A stretch of 64,000 nucleotides of DNA from Gnetum montanum. Its lineage: Eukaryota; Streptophyta; Gnetopsida; Gnetales; Gnetaceae. Location of the stretch: positions 63,265 to 127,264 of the forward strand of contig MNCI01034860.1 of NCBI GenBank assembly GCA_015680685.1. The letters run 5' to 3'. The translations under genes and the position numbers were made by a program. Positions 48,101 through 55,799 of the stretch are shown piece by piece. The stretch's first letter is position 1. Each line of letters begins with the position of its first letter. A model generated the notes under the pieces. The model did not search any database. It saw only the letters and a program-made list of their open reading frames with translations, and was not told the DNA's origin.

Positions 48101-51100
48101 CCCAAGTTCAATATCCAATTGCATCTTTTTGTGCCGCATCTCTTGTTTTGATGGTCTCCCTACCTTTTGAGGTTCCTTAGCAACTATACATCCTTGAGCA
48201 TCTTTGTTTGATATCTTTTTGGCCATTCGATCCAAAGGAGGCTAGGTGGTGCTGCACATCATTGAGACCTAGTCCTCTAGCGGTGGGAGTTCCCCCCTAG
48301 AGAAGTAGCACCTAGTAGCATGCCCACTACCACCTCCACTCGAGCAGAATGACTAGGAGGCATAGGATAAATGACCCCCTCTGCAACCTCCTTAACCAGA
48401 TGGGGGAGCTCTTTGCCCCCATGGCCTAGGGAAGGGGAGGGCAACAGGGACATCCATCCCCTTTTTCCCACTAGCAACCAGCCATTAGCGTTAGATTTCC
48501 TGTTCAGCCTTGAGGCTTTAGGGTGCACCCTACAATCCTAAGTAGTATGATTGCCTTTGCCACAATTCTTGTAGGATGTTGGCCACCCCCATGGCTGCTG
48601 GGTTGGCACCGAACCATCAGAAGGCACATTTTCGTACTCAATAGATAGTTTCTCCTCCTTGGATGAAAGGTCAAGAATGACCTCCTTCAATAGGTTATTA
48701 TACAAGAGAGACCTCTAGATGTAGAATCTCGTGTATCCAATCCTCTCTTTGGATGCTGTGAACTTGTCAAAGGAGATAAACTCCCCGAAATGGTCTACCA
48801 TCGCCCACAAGAACTCATTGGTGTAGAGTTCTAGGGCACCCTAGAAATTCGGACCCAAACCAAAGCCTGCAAGAACAAATCAACCTCTAAGTGCATCCCA
48901 AGCCTCCAATGTGTAAGGGCCAAACCTCTAGCCCCAAGGAACCAATGCCATCCTAGCAAAACATGGTCCCAGTCCTTCGAGGACTTAAAAGCGAAGAGGA
49001 GTAGATTCCCTGCGAGTGACTAGACCTAGACCTCCCCCACAGCCTAGGAAGCAATCACCCACCGCTTAATAAGATCTAGCCTAGGCTAGGACCTAGAGGA
49101 AACAAACTTTCCAATTAGGCTCAATTCCATGGTGTGCACCCCATCTTGTGGTAGCCCCTTCACTTGCATCCTCATTGTTCTACCTGACCTAGAAATAGAC
49201 TCGATGCCCCCATCCCTAGGCATCCAAGCAACCGTCCCAGAGAGGCCCCCTCTCAGCCCCAAGGCATCCCCATTGTCATTAGGCTCCCCTGACCTTGCAC
49301 CTCTAGCACCCTCATGGTTCTACCCCCCATTGTGTTGCCTTTGCTCATCCTCGATCCCCCCCTTGTGCCCTCTGCTGACCCCCCATGTTGCACTACCTCC
49401 TCCCATTTCAAAATCCTCAAAGGTGGGAATGTTTGATGTTGAATTCAAGAAATTTAACCATCATTTGTTACTTCATCCTTGCTCTGGTGGTTTTGAAGGC
49501 CTAGAAGTCACTCTCTAAGAGAACTTTGGCAAAGTTAATTGTTGCTTTTAAGTAAATCCTAATCTAAAGATGAAAATTTTACAAGAGAAAGTAAGCAAAT
49601 TGGTCTAATATTGGCATCACAATGGTCATAGCCAATCCCACTGTTGGTTGAGGATTTGATTGCTTAGGGTAGTCAAAGTAATCAATGAGAGGTTTTTGGT
49701 AATGTCAAATTTGAGAGCCTATGTTGTGTACATGTAAGGAGGAAAACCAAATTGGACTCCTTTACTTCTTAATGATCCTAACACTTCACTTCAATCTAAT
49801 CTTATCAATGGTTGAATTGTCGAACAATTTGGGCTAGATGGGATTGTACCTATAAGGGGGAACTTGGAGATCTATCATTGCTAGATGGATAAGCAGCATT
49901 GAACGGAATAAATAGGTGACCCCTTGTGGACTATGGTGAATGCTTATGTGCTCCCATGAGCTAATTGAATTATTGGCTTGGGGATTTGGTAACATTGTGT
50001 TTTCCTTTCTCTCTCTTACACATGTTATTTCTCCATCACTCTCTCTACTTCCATTTCTAGTTCATTGCCATTTGAGGGGTGAACTCATGTTTGATGTTGA
50101 TGTCTCATTGGTTGCTAAGAATTCACGAGTGAGTTGGTCAATGGAATTCACAAGGACAAAAAGGGCAAGAGCCTGCTATGGGAAGGATCCACTTGCAAAT
50201 TTTTGGTGACTTAGCATTGTGAGTGAATGAGCTTTACAAATGTTTATTTCCCAAAGGGTGGTGGCAATTGCATTGCATAAAGCACTTGATTGGTCTCTTT
50301 TGCCTAGCTGGTGATGACTCATGCATGCTTTAGTGGTTTGACCAAGACAATTCTCCTCTAAAAATGCATGGATCCTTGACGGTGGTGCCTCTAATCACAT
50401 AACTTGGTACAATGAACATTTTGTTGAATTTGAAGCATTGGATGATTTTGGTTCATTTCATATTGGTGATGGGGACACATTGAAAATTGAAGAAAGAGGT
50501 AAAATCTTGCTCATCTTAAATGATGACCATGAAATTATTGTTCATAATGTGTTTTATATTTCAAAATTAGTGTTACCATTACTTTCAGTTGGAGCATTAT
50601 TCAAAAAGGCAATCAAATTTCATTCAACCAAGATGGTTGCATGATCTCAAGTGGAAGAAAATTTTTATCAAAATCCAGAAAATCATCTAATAATCTTTAC
50701 TTTTATTGAGAAGCCATGCCAACACAAAAATTTGGACAAAATCAAGTGGCCAACCTCACACAAGTTGAAGTACAAGATGAAGAAATAAAGATTGATGAAG
50801 ATATGATTGTAGACAAAGATGATAATGAACCAAATGAAGAAGATTCAAGCTCCATTTCAAAAGAGAATGGTGAACCTAAATCTCAAGTGAAGCCCAAAAT
50901 GAAGTTATGCAAAATATTTGAGAAGCACAAGAACAAGTTTGACAATAAGTAAAAAACAAACTCCAAAACGTACAAAAACTCCACGTAGGAGGAGGAATTT
51001 GAACATCACAATGATTGCAAAGAAGATTGAAAATTGGTTGAGGCATGAAGAGCTTGAAGATCACACTTTCCATTTGCCCCCTAAAGGAGAGATTATCACA

Positions 51101-53689
51101 AAATGGAGTTACACAAGAAGTGTTCATGTGATTAATTATTTTTTTGGAACCAAGGGAAGAGCCTTAGGACGATTTTCCAAACAAAAATATAAAGAAAATG
51201 AAGAAACTTGGGTGTGGAAGCTCAAAAGTTATGTTTTATTAAAAATTTAGTCGAAGTATTTAATTGATGGATGATTTTGAAAATGGCCCGAAATACCTAT
51301 TAAAACTTCATTTTATTAATGTGTTGGCCAAAGTAGACTCGGCCCCAAATGATGTATAATGACCCCTACCCATTTCTATAAGTAGAAGGCCCTTTTTTGC
51401 CTTTGTAGGGTAAAGAAAACGTTGATGAATAAAAAAATGTTGAAGTTTTTGATGAATTGATGAATTCTAACAGTGTTATTGATGTTTGATGAATAAAACA
51501 AACAATTGCAACAACAATTCATATCTTCTCTTTCTCTCTTTGCCAATTCAAGCATCAAATGTACCATGTAGGTAGGCATGTTCTGATGGTCATGAATTTA
51601 TGTAAGAAACACTGAAAACCTGGCCGATTATAGGATGAGCACTACTCAAGCAGCATTTTTCTGATTTTCTCTGACATCATTCCAAAAAACATAATTATTG
51701 TTTTTTCAACATGTAAAAGAAAATTTTTATTATTAATAAAATCTAGATTTGGAGTACAAACAGGACTCTGTCGGGATTTAAGAAATTGACGAAAGGAATT
51801 TCTTGGGATACACTCCAAAAAAATGACAGAAGATTGAAATTATCACCCTTGTTTTTCAAAACCCTTAGTAAACTTGATTCATTGTTTTTAGTCTTGCAAG
51901 TTTTAAAGACTTAGACAGTCCGCAAAATATTTGGCAGTATTTAGTGTCCCTTTAAGAAAACATAATAATATTTAACTAGGATATTCATTATTATTTCTAA
52001 TGTTAAATGCTCCTATCATGGGCATTTCTGAAGTCGTTAATAATTTTGGCAAAGAGGTCAACTACTAGGTGGCTGGACTTTGTCACGGAAAATAAATAAT
52101 TATTATCACAATGCTGGGCCAAGGGATATAAATTTTCACAGAAATTATTATGAGTATATATTGATTGAACTTTGTCACGAAAAATAAATAATTATCATTG
52201 TCATAACATTTGACTAAGAGATGAAATTTTTTATCGGAATTATTATAAGTATGTATTTATTGGACTTTAGCATGGAAAATAAATAGCTATGGTTACAATG
52301 GTTGGCCAAGAGATGAACTTTTCTCATGGGAATTACAAACTTGTTATGTGAATTATTATGGGTTTCTAATGGCAAGTACCAACACAAAATTTAAGGCTAA
52401 ACAACTGCCATGGCAAGAATTATTTTACACTGGTTGTAATTTTTTTTTCAGCATGAAAATCAATTGAAAAAAGAAAAAGATTCTCTTCGCCAAATAATAG
52501 ATATATATTATAAATATATAGCTAAACTAGTGGAGAGCTTCACGTATTTTCTATTTGATGTTTAGGCTTGTAATTATTTACTATTCCAAATAATATTTTA
52601 ATTAAAGAAATTAGGATGACCCTTGCGTACAAATGCTTTTGGCGTTAACATTAAACTAATATTTAATGCATATTTTAGATAAATGAGGTGGAGAAGAGTG
52701 GTAAGCATGAAGCAACATGTTATACAATGATATCAACTATTGTTGACATTTTAGTAAAAGGACCAAGTCTTTAAGACCAATAGGACAAATATAAGTCATC
52801 AGAAGTTAAGGTAATCTCTGTTAAACTGTATCTATGCACAGAATGTGTATTAGCAAGCAACTTTCATGTTGAAAACCGTAATTGAGAATTATCCTGACAG
52901 TCCATAGTAGAGCTGAAAATTGTTCCAAGTAGAATACATGTGAACAAAAGACTAAAAATGAAGACATTGATTAAGTGTACCGGAGAACTCCTAATTGTAT
53001 AATGATAATATGAAGGGGCAGAGCGTTTGTTTTCTAATTTCCTCAAAATTAATTTGGTTCATAAAAAAGAATGCTTGTTTAATTATTTTCTTGCAAGCTA
53101 CAAAGCTAATAATTTTTAATGTTGCAGCCCAAGTGTCTTTGATTATAGGACTCGAGGTGAATTTCACTGCAATGCAGACATTATAAACATAGATACCAAT
53201 GGTTTTGTCTGTATCATTTCTTTATATAACCTATAACCAACTGGCAAGATTAATCAAGAAACCTACTTCACACTACAATGGATTATTTTAGATTGTTTGC
53301 ATTTTAAAAATATAAGATGTTTAAGGATTTGTAACTTATTGCTCAACTGCAGGCTTTGGATGATCGCACCACGGGACATAACCCTGAACGTTTGAGTCTG
53401 CTGAAGGGTGGAATTGTATACAGCAATGCAGTCACGTATGTTATCTAAAGCATTCAAGAAGCAAATTGCATATTAGAAACCTAGATTAGGATATTAGAAT
53501 AGTTGAAAACTTAAAATTGGTTTCTTTCATTTACGTTTTATTATCCATTTGATTATGCCTCAGTTTTAAAATAAATGCTGCTTTCTAAAATTTATTGTTT
53601 TTTATCTGCAGCACAGTTTCACCATCATATGCAAAAGAAACCTTTTGCTCAGGATGGTTGTCAAATACATTGATGCAGTATCGAGAAAA
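28051..53689 (+). CDS. SS5: Plastid starch synthase family gene, SS5-like, 3' end outside the window
   Basis: Eight coding exons give about 424 residues. Starch synthases move glucose from ADP-glucose to an alpha-glucan in plastids; SS5 is a non-canonical member that lacks the C-terminal GT1 domain and has been linked to granule initiation. Residues 1-68 are basic and Ser/Ala-rich, as a chloroplast transit peptide. The GT5 part begins MNIVHVTAEMAPIAKVGGLG; the K-x-G-G-L-G-D-V nucleotide-sugar loop is at about residues 193-200. HVHEWQTSALPILYWD and LLLTIHNMEHYGE follow. The segment ALDDRTTGHNPERLSLLKGG and VTTVSPSYAKETFCSGWL differ from SS1-SS4 as I know them and favour SS5. All splice sites are GT-AG and phases match at each junction. 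The ATG at 28051 has an in-frame TAG at 28033. The last exon or exons lie beyond 64,000. SS4 is the main alternative. Confidence 0.8.
28421..28523 (+). CDS. SS5: SS5 coding exon 2
   Basis: The acceptor is a T-rich tract ending TTTTAAG at 28420 and the donor is GTAAAC at 28524. The 103 bases are open in the required frame and encode a lysine- and arginine-rich linker (KRFKGCNNERRKNK). The exon ends in phase 1. Confidence 0.6.
29135..29727 (+). CDS. SS5: SS5 coding exon 3 (start of the GT5 domain)
   Basis: The acceptor after CTTGTGAAG at 29134 was chosen because it restores phase 1 from exon 2. The CAG at 29199 would put exons 2 and 3 out of frame. It encodes an acidic linker (STDEDDFYSK), the start of the GT5 domain and the KVGGLGDV loop at 29404-29427. 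The donor is CAG/GTTATT at 29728. Confidence 0.8.
29846..29944 (+). CDS. SS5: SS5 coding exon 4
   Basis: 33 codons, phase 0 at both ends, encoding FQPDIIHVHEWQTSALPILY. The acceptor is GTGATAG at 29845 and the donor GTTAAG at 29945. The next intron is only 88 bp. Confidence 0.85.
30033..30085 (+). CDS. SS5: SS5 coding exon 5
   Basis: Encodes KPRLLLTIHNMEHYGEC plus two bases of the next codon. The acceptor is CATTGCAG at 30032 and the donor GTGAAT at 30086. Confidence 0.85.
30127..30167. repeat. Poly-T run with an assembly N
   Basis: A TGTGTG stretch is followed by about 40 T and one N at 30167, in the intron after coding exon 5. Length is probably unreliable. It is not a gene; the lysine-rich antisense open frame here is an artefact of the run. 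Confidence 0.9.
31089..31146 (+). CDS. SS5: SS5 coding exon 6
   Basis: One base completes the arginine codon from exon 5, then VEQFNTCGLDGTIYNTIDK follows, ending in phase 0. The acceptor is AATTATAG at 31088 and the donor GTACTG at 31147. Confidence 0.85.
31147..34774. other. Start of the 22.2 kb intron, no genes seen
   Basis: AT-rich sequence with no supported coding region apart from the repeat at 32,280-32,843. The antisense open frame at 33505-33879 has no recognisable features. The whole intron spans 31,147-53,352. Confidence 0.5.
32280..32843 (+). repeat. Tandem duplication of about 280 bases
   Basis: 32280-32555 and 32556-32843 align throughout, both beginning GATAAGTG and ending TTATTCTTTTATTTAGTTAA followed by a few bases. 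The second copy has an internal duplication of about 24 bases (GGCTCTATTAAAAGTGTTGC twice). Confidence 0.85.
34775..35508 (+). repeat. 5' LTR of a family B element
   Basis: It is related to 19,013-20,500 and carries at least seven exact AAGATGTCTT or AAGACATCTT motifs between 34,965 and 35,180. The block from GACATCTTCCTTGG to AAAAGCTATAAGGG matches 20,345-20,440; the TATA-like CTATAAGG is near 35,251. It is followed at 35,511 by TGGCATCAAATTG, a possible degenerate initiator-tRNA primer-binding site. Exact ends are uncertain by tens of bases. Confidence 0.55.
35698..35790 (+). repeat. 18-base tandem repeat in the LINE-b 5' region
   Basis: Five units of ACGTGGAGACATAGGCAG with few differences begin at 35698, 35718, 35736, 35754 and 35772. 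They lie between the insertion edge and ORF1, where some LINEs carry promoter repeats. Confidence 0.8.
35912..37096 (+). pseudogene. LINE-b ORF1 with a DUF4283-type domain
   Basis: ORF1 proteins of plant L1 elements bind RNA. The domain is recognised by VEGPWFYGAQGLALAPWRPG, ERALVWVRLHSPPLEYW and DRLGFARFCVW, in the usual DUF4283 order. The same blocks occur in LINE-d ORF1 (ALVWVR, FGEFISFDKFTASKERIGY). Stops at about 36,167 and 36,343 and another near 36,492 break the frame. The zinc knuckle expected after the domain is not visible. A proline- and glycine-rich tail follows, and the last open piece (36914-37096) ends in LSVSP. Its TGA overlaps the ATG of ORF2. The long antisense frame at 36118-37053 is a shadow. 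Confidence 0.75.
37093..37435 (+). pseudogene. LINE-b ORF2: endonuclease start fused to the end of the reverse transcriptase
   Basis: ORF2 begins at 37093 with MKILSWNCRGQGTPYKRNTL, the start of an AP-type endonuclease. VLCLQETKL follows and then a TGA. Text typical of the endonuclease (VPSRGQARGLAVLTRI) continues to about 37,340. The frame then jumps to VHSCSMIFTRAAVPQAWALL and RAMDRMKRE, which in LINE-e lies just after the reverse transcriptase active site (HYVDDTMVF). Most of the endonuclease and reverse transcriptase are therefore deleted. The segment stops at an N (37436). Confidence 0.75.
37437..37796 (-). pseudogene. N-bounded segment of LINE-b ORF2 in inverted orientation
   Basis: Single Ns at 37436 and 37797 bound 360 bases whose coding sense is on the minus strand: NTGKSAIYLTHTH, ILGILSGSKEDTYLGMPMHN, FLSRKGKIILATTVLAAMAR and DFVWSGGKG. 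LINE-e has the same blocks on its own coding strand in the same order, after RAMERM and before the zinc-binding region. Reading this segment backwards would place it exactly between KRE on the left and the zinc-binding part on the right. An assembly orientation error is the simplest explanation. Confidence 0.8.
37820..38340 (+). pseudogene. LINE-b ORF2 zinc-binding reverse-transcriptase-associated domain
   Basis: The piece 37820-38215 has RLWKGRLPKKIKAFGWLVLN, ICPMCNQRDKTHQHFVHECH and NFWSTAGL. This is the C-x-x-C...H...C pattern of the domain that follows reverse transcriptase in plant non-LTR elements. A one-base shift near 38,210 leads into TLWTLWRARNDRVF, its usual end. LINE-d and LINE-e carry the same domain at 45,606-45,208 and about 57,290-57,600. 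Confidence 0.8.
38350..39120 (+). pseudogene. Domain X of LINE-b ORF2
   Basis: It starts with DLWQMVSWMGWTTLLQ and PFYANWNGEYTMLRGRQIQV, followed by TVDALAEAIGAPTTGDLI. After a frame shift near 38,610 it continues as EFFQGSIPRMASGHIWGLAL, ERYFIQLGSHHRLNGLHFMF, LKRICAETPINLPHFLWESL and GVIHALWWFGTLVL. The order is the same as in LINE-a, -d and -e. It begins directly after the zinc-binding domain, so in an intact element it would be part of ORF2. It has no catalytic motif that I recognise. Resemblance to the putative plant transposon protein family is from memory. Confidence 0.7.
39617..41110 (+). pseudogene. Family B element interior, possible decayed gag
   Basis: Sequence resumes after the LINE-b target duplication with DIATFDGEWKDDPQLQ, which resembles the start of a Gag. 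Charged text with many TAG/TAA stops follows, including AVLLAMARLECEGH and EEVKGVACKIE, partly duplicated at 40,000-40,300. Open pieces at 40524-40838 and 40715-41107 continue without a clear zinc knuckle, and no protease or polymerase follows. The assignment rests mainly on its place after an LTR and primer-binding site. Confidence 0.4.
41111..41392. other. AT-rich spacer, nothing recognised
   Basis: T-rich sequence between the decayed family B interior and LINE-c. Confidence 0.5.
41407..42924 (-). mobile_element. LINE-c: 5'-truncated L1-type LINE
   Basis: Direct repeats TATTCCTTTAGTTT (41393-41406) and TATTCTTTTAGTTT (42925-42938) flank it. The left edge is a poly-T run, the minus-strand poly-A tail. 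The minus strand keeps only the second half of domain X: NQYFVQSDNMWKLQGMHFRF, MQCLRLGFAVNLPWFF and LILALW at 42,870-42,640. A decayed E/Q/A-rich stretch at 42,400-42,080 and a tail with GRCPYIIMNI near 42,020 follow. The 3' sequence matches LINE-a. It is truncated inside domain X. Confidence 0.8.
42939..43519. other. AT-rich spacer, nothing recognised
   Basis: No coding or repeat structure was identified between LINE-c and LINE-d. Confidence 0.5.
44520..44990 (-). pseudogene. Domain X of LINE-d ORF2
   Basis: On the minus strand: IGWEDMLLLLVGD, a stop, DLADENFYKH, a stop, then FREACINLTKTNLARYFSVP, DAKSFFQGPVPKTTSGQVPR and NRYFVQSKNVWKLQATHFAF. It aligns block by block with LINE-a and LINE-b. 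It lies downstream of the zinc-binding domain and upstream of the coiled-coil-like tail. Confidence 0.65.
45208..45606 (-). pseudogene. LINE-d ORF2 zinc-binding domain
   Basis: The minus strand gives GGWRHIWKEQLLEKIKCFSW and LLAHHALLVWVCLKAWGLSM, aligned with RLWKGRLPKKIKAFGWLVLN of LINE-b. One zinc cysteine pair is altered (LLATHAM where C-P-x-C is expected). Confidence 0.65.
46056..47010 (-). pseudogene. LINE-d ORF2 reverse transcriptase
   Basis: The minus strand carries the fingers region (TMLELSKAMSSFKVGWSKEF, WIILLPRLP), the palm strand VKLDIAKAYDTVQWNALCDI with its first catalytic aspartate, and GLCQSDPLSPCFFTIVMD, where the usual R-Q-G-D has become C-Q-S-D. The active-site box is HYTDDNILI where the L1 type has Y-A-D-D. 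Three overlapping open pieces in two frames cover it, so it is frame-shifted. Its relation to LINE-e is clear at KLDITKAYDTVSW. Confidence 0.85.
47769..48050 (-). pseudogene. LINE-d ORF2 endonuclease start
   Basis: ORF2 starts at 48050 on the minus strand with MNILSWNCKGQGTP, then a TAG where LINE-b has tyrosine, then MMCLQETKLHTTNC and GLATLSRTTFDIVDEFAW. The first blocks of the AP-type endonuclease are clear. Its ATG shares bases with the ORF1 stop (TCAT on the plus strand at 48047-48050). Confidence 0.75.
48047..49100 (-). pseudogene. LINE-d ORF1 with DUF4283-type domain and zinc knuckle remnant
   Basis: The minus strand at 48,990-48,620 reads GARGLALTHWRLGMHLEVDL, LQALVWVRISRV and FGEFISFDKFTASKERIGYT, aligned with LINE-b ORF1. 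A degenerate zinc knuckle follows near 48,580-48,540 (SYKNCGKGNHTT, stop, DC). The last piece, 48047-48235, ends KKWSASRP and a TGA that overlaps the ORF2 start. Confidence 0.65.
49431..50340. other. Spacer between LINE-d and a copia-like remnant
   Basis: AT-rich. It may include the decayed Gag region of the copia-like element, but no zinc knuckle was recognised. Confidence 0.4.
50350..51250 (+). pseudogene. Copia-like protease fragment followed by an unrecognised charged ORF
   Basis: At 50,362-50,640 the frame reads WILDGGASNHITWYNEHFVE and VHNVFYISKLVLPLLSVGAL. This matches the copia protease, where D-S-G-A-S-N-H is usual; serine is replaced by glycine. Integrase and reverse transcriptase should follow but do not. 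Instead an acidic piece (50716-50952) and a basic piece (50918-51250, with RTKTPRRRRNLN and ENWLRHEELEDHTFHLPPKG) overlap in different frames. I do not recognise them. The element looks non-autonomous or rearranged. Confidence 0.6.
51251..51610 (+). repeat. Possible LTR end of the copia-like element
   Basis: A TATA-like TCTATAAGTAGAAGG at about 51,375-51,389 follows the charged ORF, then non-coding AT-rich sequence. No matching upstream LTR was found in the window, so this is tentative. Confidence 0.3.
51611..53352. other. End of the 22.2 kb intron, no genes seen
   Basis: Very AT-rich, with loosely repeated phrases near 52,075-52,310 (GGACTTTGTCACGGAAAATA and variants, three copies about 90 bases apart). 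It ends at the acceptor CAACTGCAG. Confidence 0.5.
53353..53435 (+). CDS. SS5: SS5 coding exon 7
   Basis: Starts in phase 0, as coding exon 6 ended, with ALDDRTTGHNPERLSLLKGG, then IVYSNAVT. The acceptor is CAACTGCAG at 53352 and the donor GTATGT at 53436. Protein continuity from IYNTIDK across 22.2 kb agrees with the family. Confidence 0.85.
53612..53689 (+). CDS. SS5: SS5 coding exon 8
   Basis: One base completes the threonine codon, then TVSPSYAKETFCSGWLSNTL and MQYREK follow. The acceptor is TTATCTGCAG at 53611 and the donor GTAAGC at 53690. It ends in phase 2, so at least one more exon must lie beyond the window; none was seen between 53,690 and 64,000. Confidence 0.85.
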
Positions 53690-54173
53690 GTAAGCTGCTA
53701 GGTTTTTTTTTTAAAGTTATATGCAATTGATAATTATCCAAGCTGGAAAATACAATCTTCATTTTTATTTTTATTTTTTTTGGAAGTAAATAGGTATTGT
53801 TAACTACTTAATTTGCTGCTTCTAGCTATTTAAAATCAATGAGCATGAGAGTTATCAGCCAAGCCATGAGAAGGATAGCGATATGATTCTAATTCTTGTT
53901 TATTTTATACATCTTATTGTTAGTTGTAGCACATAATTTACTGAATGTTTATCATAATGGTTAGCTTGACTTCCTAGGATCAATTGGGATGACAAACCTT
54001 GTAGGAAACAAATACCGAATAAGACATACTGAGAATAGTATAAAAGTACAGACTCCAAAAATAGTCTTCGATTTCTCATTATTTTTTTTTATAGCCAAAA
54101 GGTTCTCCCCACCAAGTCCTTACTCACATACAATTCAATATACACTCCACATGCAAGGATCATAGTTGGATCT

Positions 54174-54538
54174 ATGAAAATGAGATATGATAGGATTCAT
54201 GGAGGACAAAGATTTGGAGAGCATAATCATATGGGAAATTCACTACTGCAATTTGCAAGTGTCTGTGACCTTGCAATTGCAAATACTTATTTTAAGAAGA
54301 GGACAAAATATTTAATTACATACAATAGTGGTATATATAAAACACAAATTGATTATTGCTTATTACGCAAAAGAGACTGGGCTATGTGTGAAGATTGCAA
54401 GGTCATACCTGGAGAGTGCCTTGCAACTCAACACCAACTAATGGTCATGGATTTAGTTATTCAAAGCTTTAAAGGTAGCACAAAAAAAGGGCCAATGCAT
54501 AAAATGGTGGAATTTGAAAGAAGATAACATCACCTTAT
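54174..54538 (+). pseudogene. RTE-type LINE, left part (endonuclease C-terminus)
   Basis: The frame reads YDRIHGGQRFGEHNHMGNSL, ANTYFKKRTKYLITYNSG, TQIDYCLLRKRDWAMCEDCK and VIPGECLATQHQLMVMDL. This is the C-terminal half of the endonuclease of plant RTE-type LINEs. It is cut by the insertion of LINE-e, whose target duplication is at 54529-54538 and 58985-58994. Translation across the duplication reads KEDNITL on the left and ITLSREH on the right, so the two RTE halves were once continuous. The 5' part of the element is missing. Confidence 0.8.
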
Positions 54539-55799
54539 TTAGTCGGGGCTAGGGTACCTTGTACAAAAGAAATACCCTACGAATGATGGTTAGGGAGGCA
54601 GGTTGCGAGGTGGTTTGTTTATAGGAAACAAAGGTCCAAAGGACCAAAAGGAAGTTGTTGATCTAGGAGGGATGGACAACCCAGATGGTGCCTAGTAGGG
54701 GACGCACAGGAGGTCTGGCCATTCTAGCCAAAATCCCAATTAGTTTTGTAGATGATTTTGATTGGAGTCAAACTATGTATGTGCCACAAGTGGATCTCTA
54801 GATAACAAATTTTTATGGGGCGTAGAATTGGGAGATTTGGGTCTAGGAACTCAAACGTGTGGTTGGGGTCATCCCCAATATTGCTAGATGGATGTTGCTA
54901 GGGGATTTCAACTAGAGGCTCTATTGCTGGGAGAAATCTGGAAATGACTGCATTGATCCACTGGGGGCTGAGGCATGCATCGAGTTTCTTCATCAGTATG
55001 AGTTGATTGACCGAGAGATCTTGGAGTGTAAATTCACTTGGAGTAACCGCCAGAGGGGCGCTGATTGTGTCCAGTCCAGGATCGATTGAATATGGGTGAG
55101 TGAGCTCCTCATGCTAGAGTATGACATCATGATGGAGGGAAGGGAGTGACAAGCTTTGGACCACCAGTCCATTTTGTGCCATTTCTGGTTGGAGGAGAGT
55201 TAAGAGTCCAAGCCCTTCAGATTTGAGTGGGCTTGGCTACACAAAGCTTGGCTGAAACCAATGGTGGCTAAAATCTGGAAAAATTATACTGGGGCATAGG
55301 AGCCCTGACAATTCTTGAGGGATGGCCTACGGGCTCTGAAAAATGGTATTAACGCCAGAGCATCGAATGACAAGTACAACTTTTGAGGGTATAGATAGCA
55401 TGTGTAGATGGAACTATAGGAGATCCAAAGCTTGCAGGAAGTGGGGGCAGCCTGGGACATTGAAGAATAGGAGTTGCTTAGGGAACTCCAGGAGCTTGAT
55501 AGGGAGGAAGAGAGCTACTAGCGACAACGGTCAAGGGTGACTTGGCTATAGGAAGGGGACAAGCATACAGGGTTCTTCTTTGCCACAGCCAAACAAAATA
55601 GAGCCCACAAGAACAAACTCCAGTACCTGCTAGAGGGCATCAGTGGGGGAGGCCCACAGAGTAGCAAGAGGGGGCTGGATGCCTTGCAAAAGTTTTGGGG
55701 AGACATATGGAGATGGCAAGCCACAGAATTGAAATCTCTGCCAATCACAAGGATCATCACAAGTGCTGATAACTCCAATTTACTGCATCCTTTCTCGCA

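Larger units (their letters stand above)
43520..49430 (-). mobile_element. LINE-d: nearly full-length L1-type LINE
   Basis: On the minus strand the order is ORF1 (about 49,100-48,047), then ORF2 from 48,050. ORF2 has endonuclease, reverse transcriptase (about 47,010-46,050), zinc-binding domain (45,606-45,208), domain X (about 44,990-44,520) and an E/K/Q-rich coiled-coil-like tail (about 44,300-43,980). The tail ends with CPYVTMGINRN near 43,900. Ends were placed where base composition changes and are uncertain; no target duplication or poly-A was found. Many frames are broken by TAG. It is the most complete copy of its subfamily (LINE-a, -c and -d). Confidence 0.75.

Noticed and set aside
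28051-53689. Assignment of the host gene to starch synthase 4, or to a bacterial glycogen synthase
   Set aside because: The ALDDRTTGHNPERLSLLKGG segment and MAPIAKVGGLGDVVTGLARS do not match SS4 as I know it, and introns with matching phases exclude a bacterial gene. SS5 fits best, but this is from memory and not from a search.
53960-54060. Possible further starch synthase exon with INWDDKPC-like text
   Set aside because: No suitable splice sites in the right phase and no good match to the family after exon 8.
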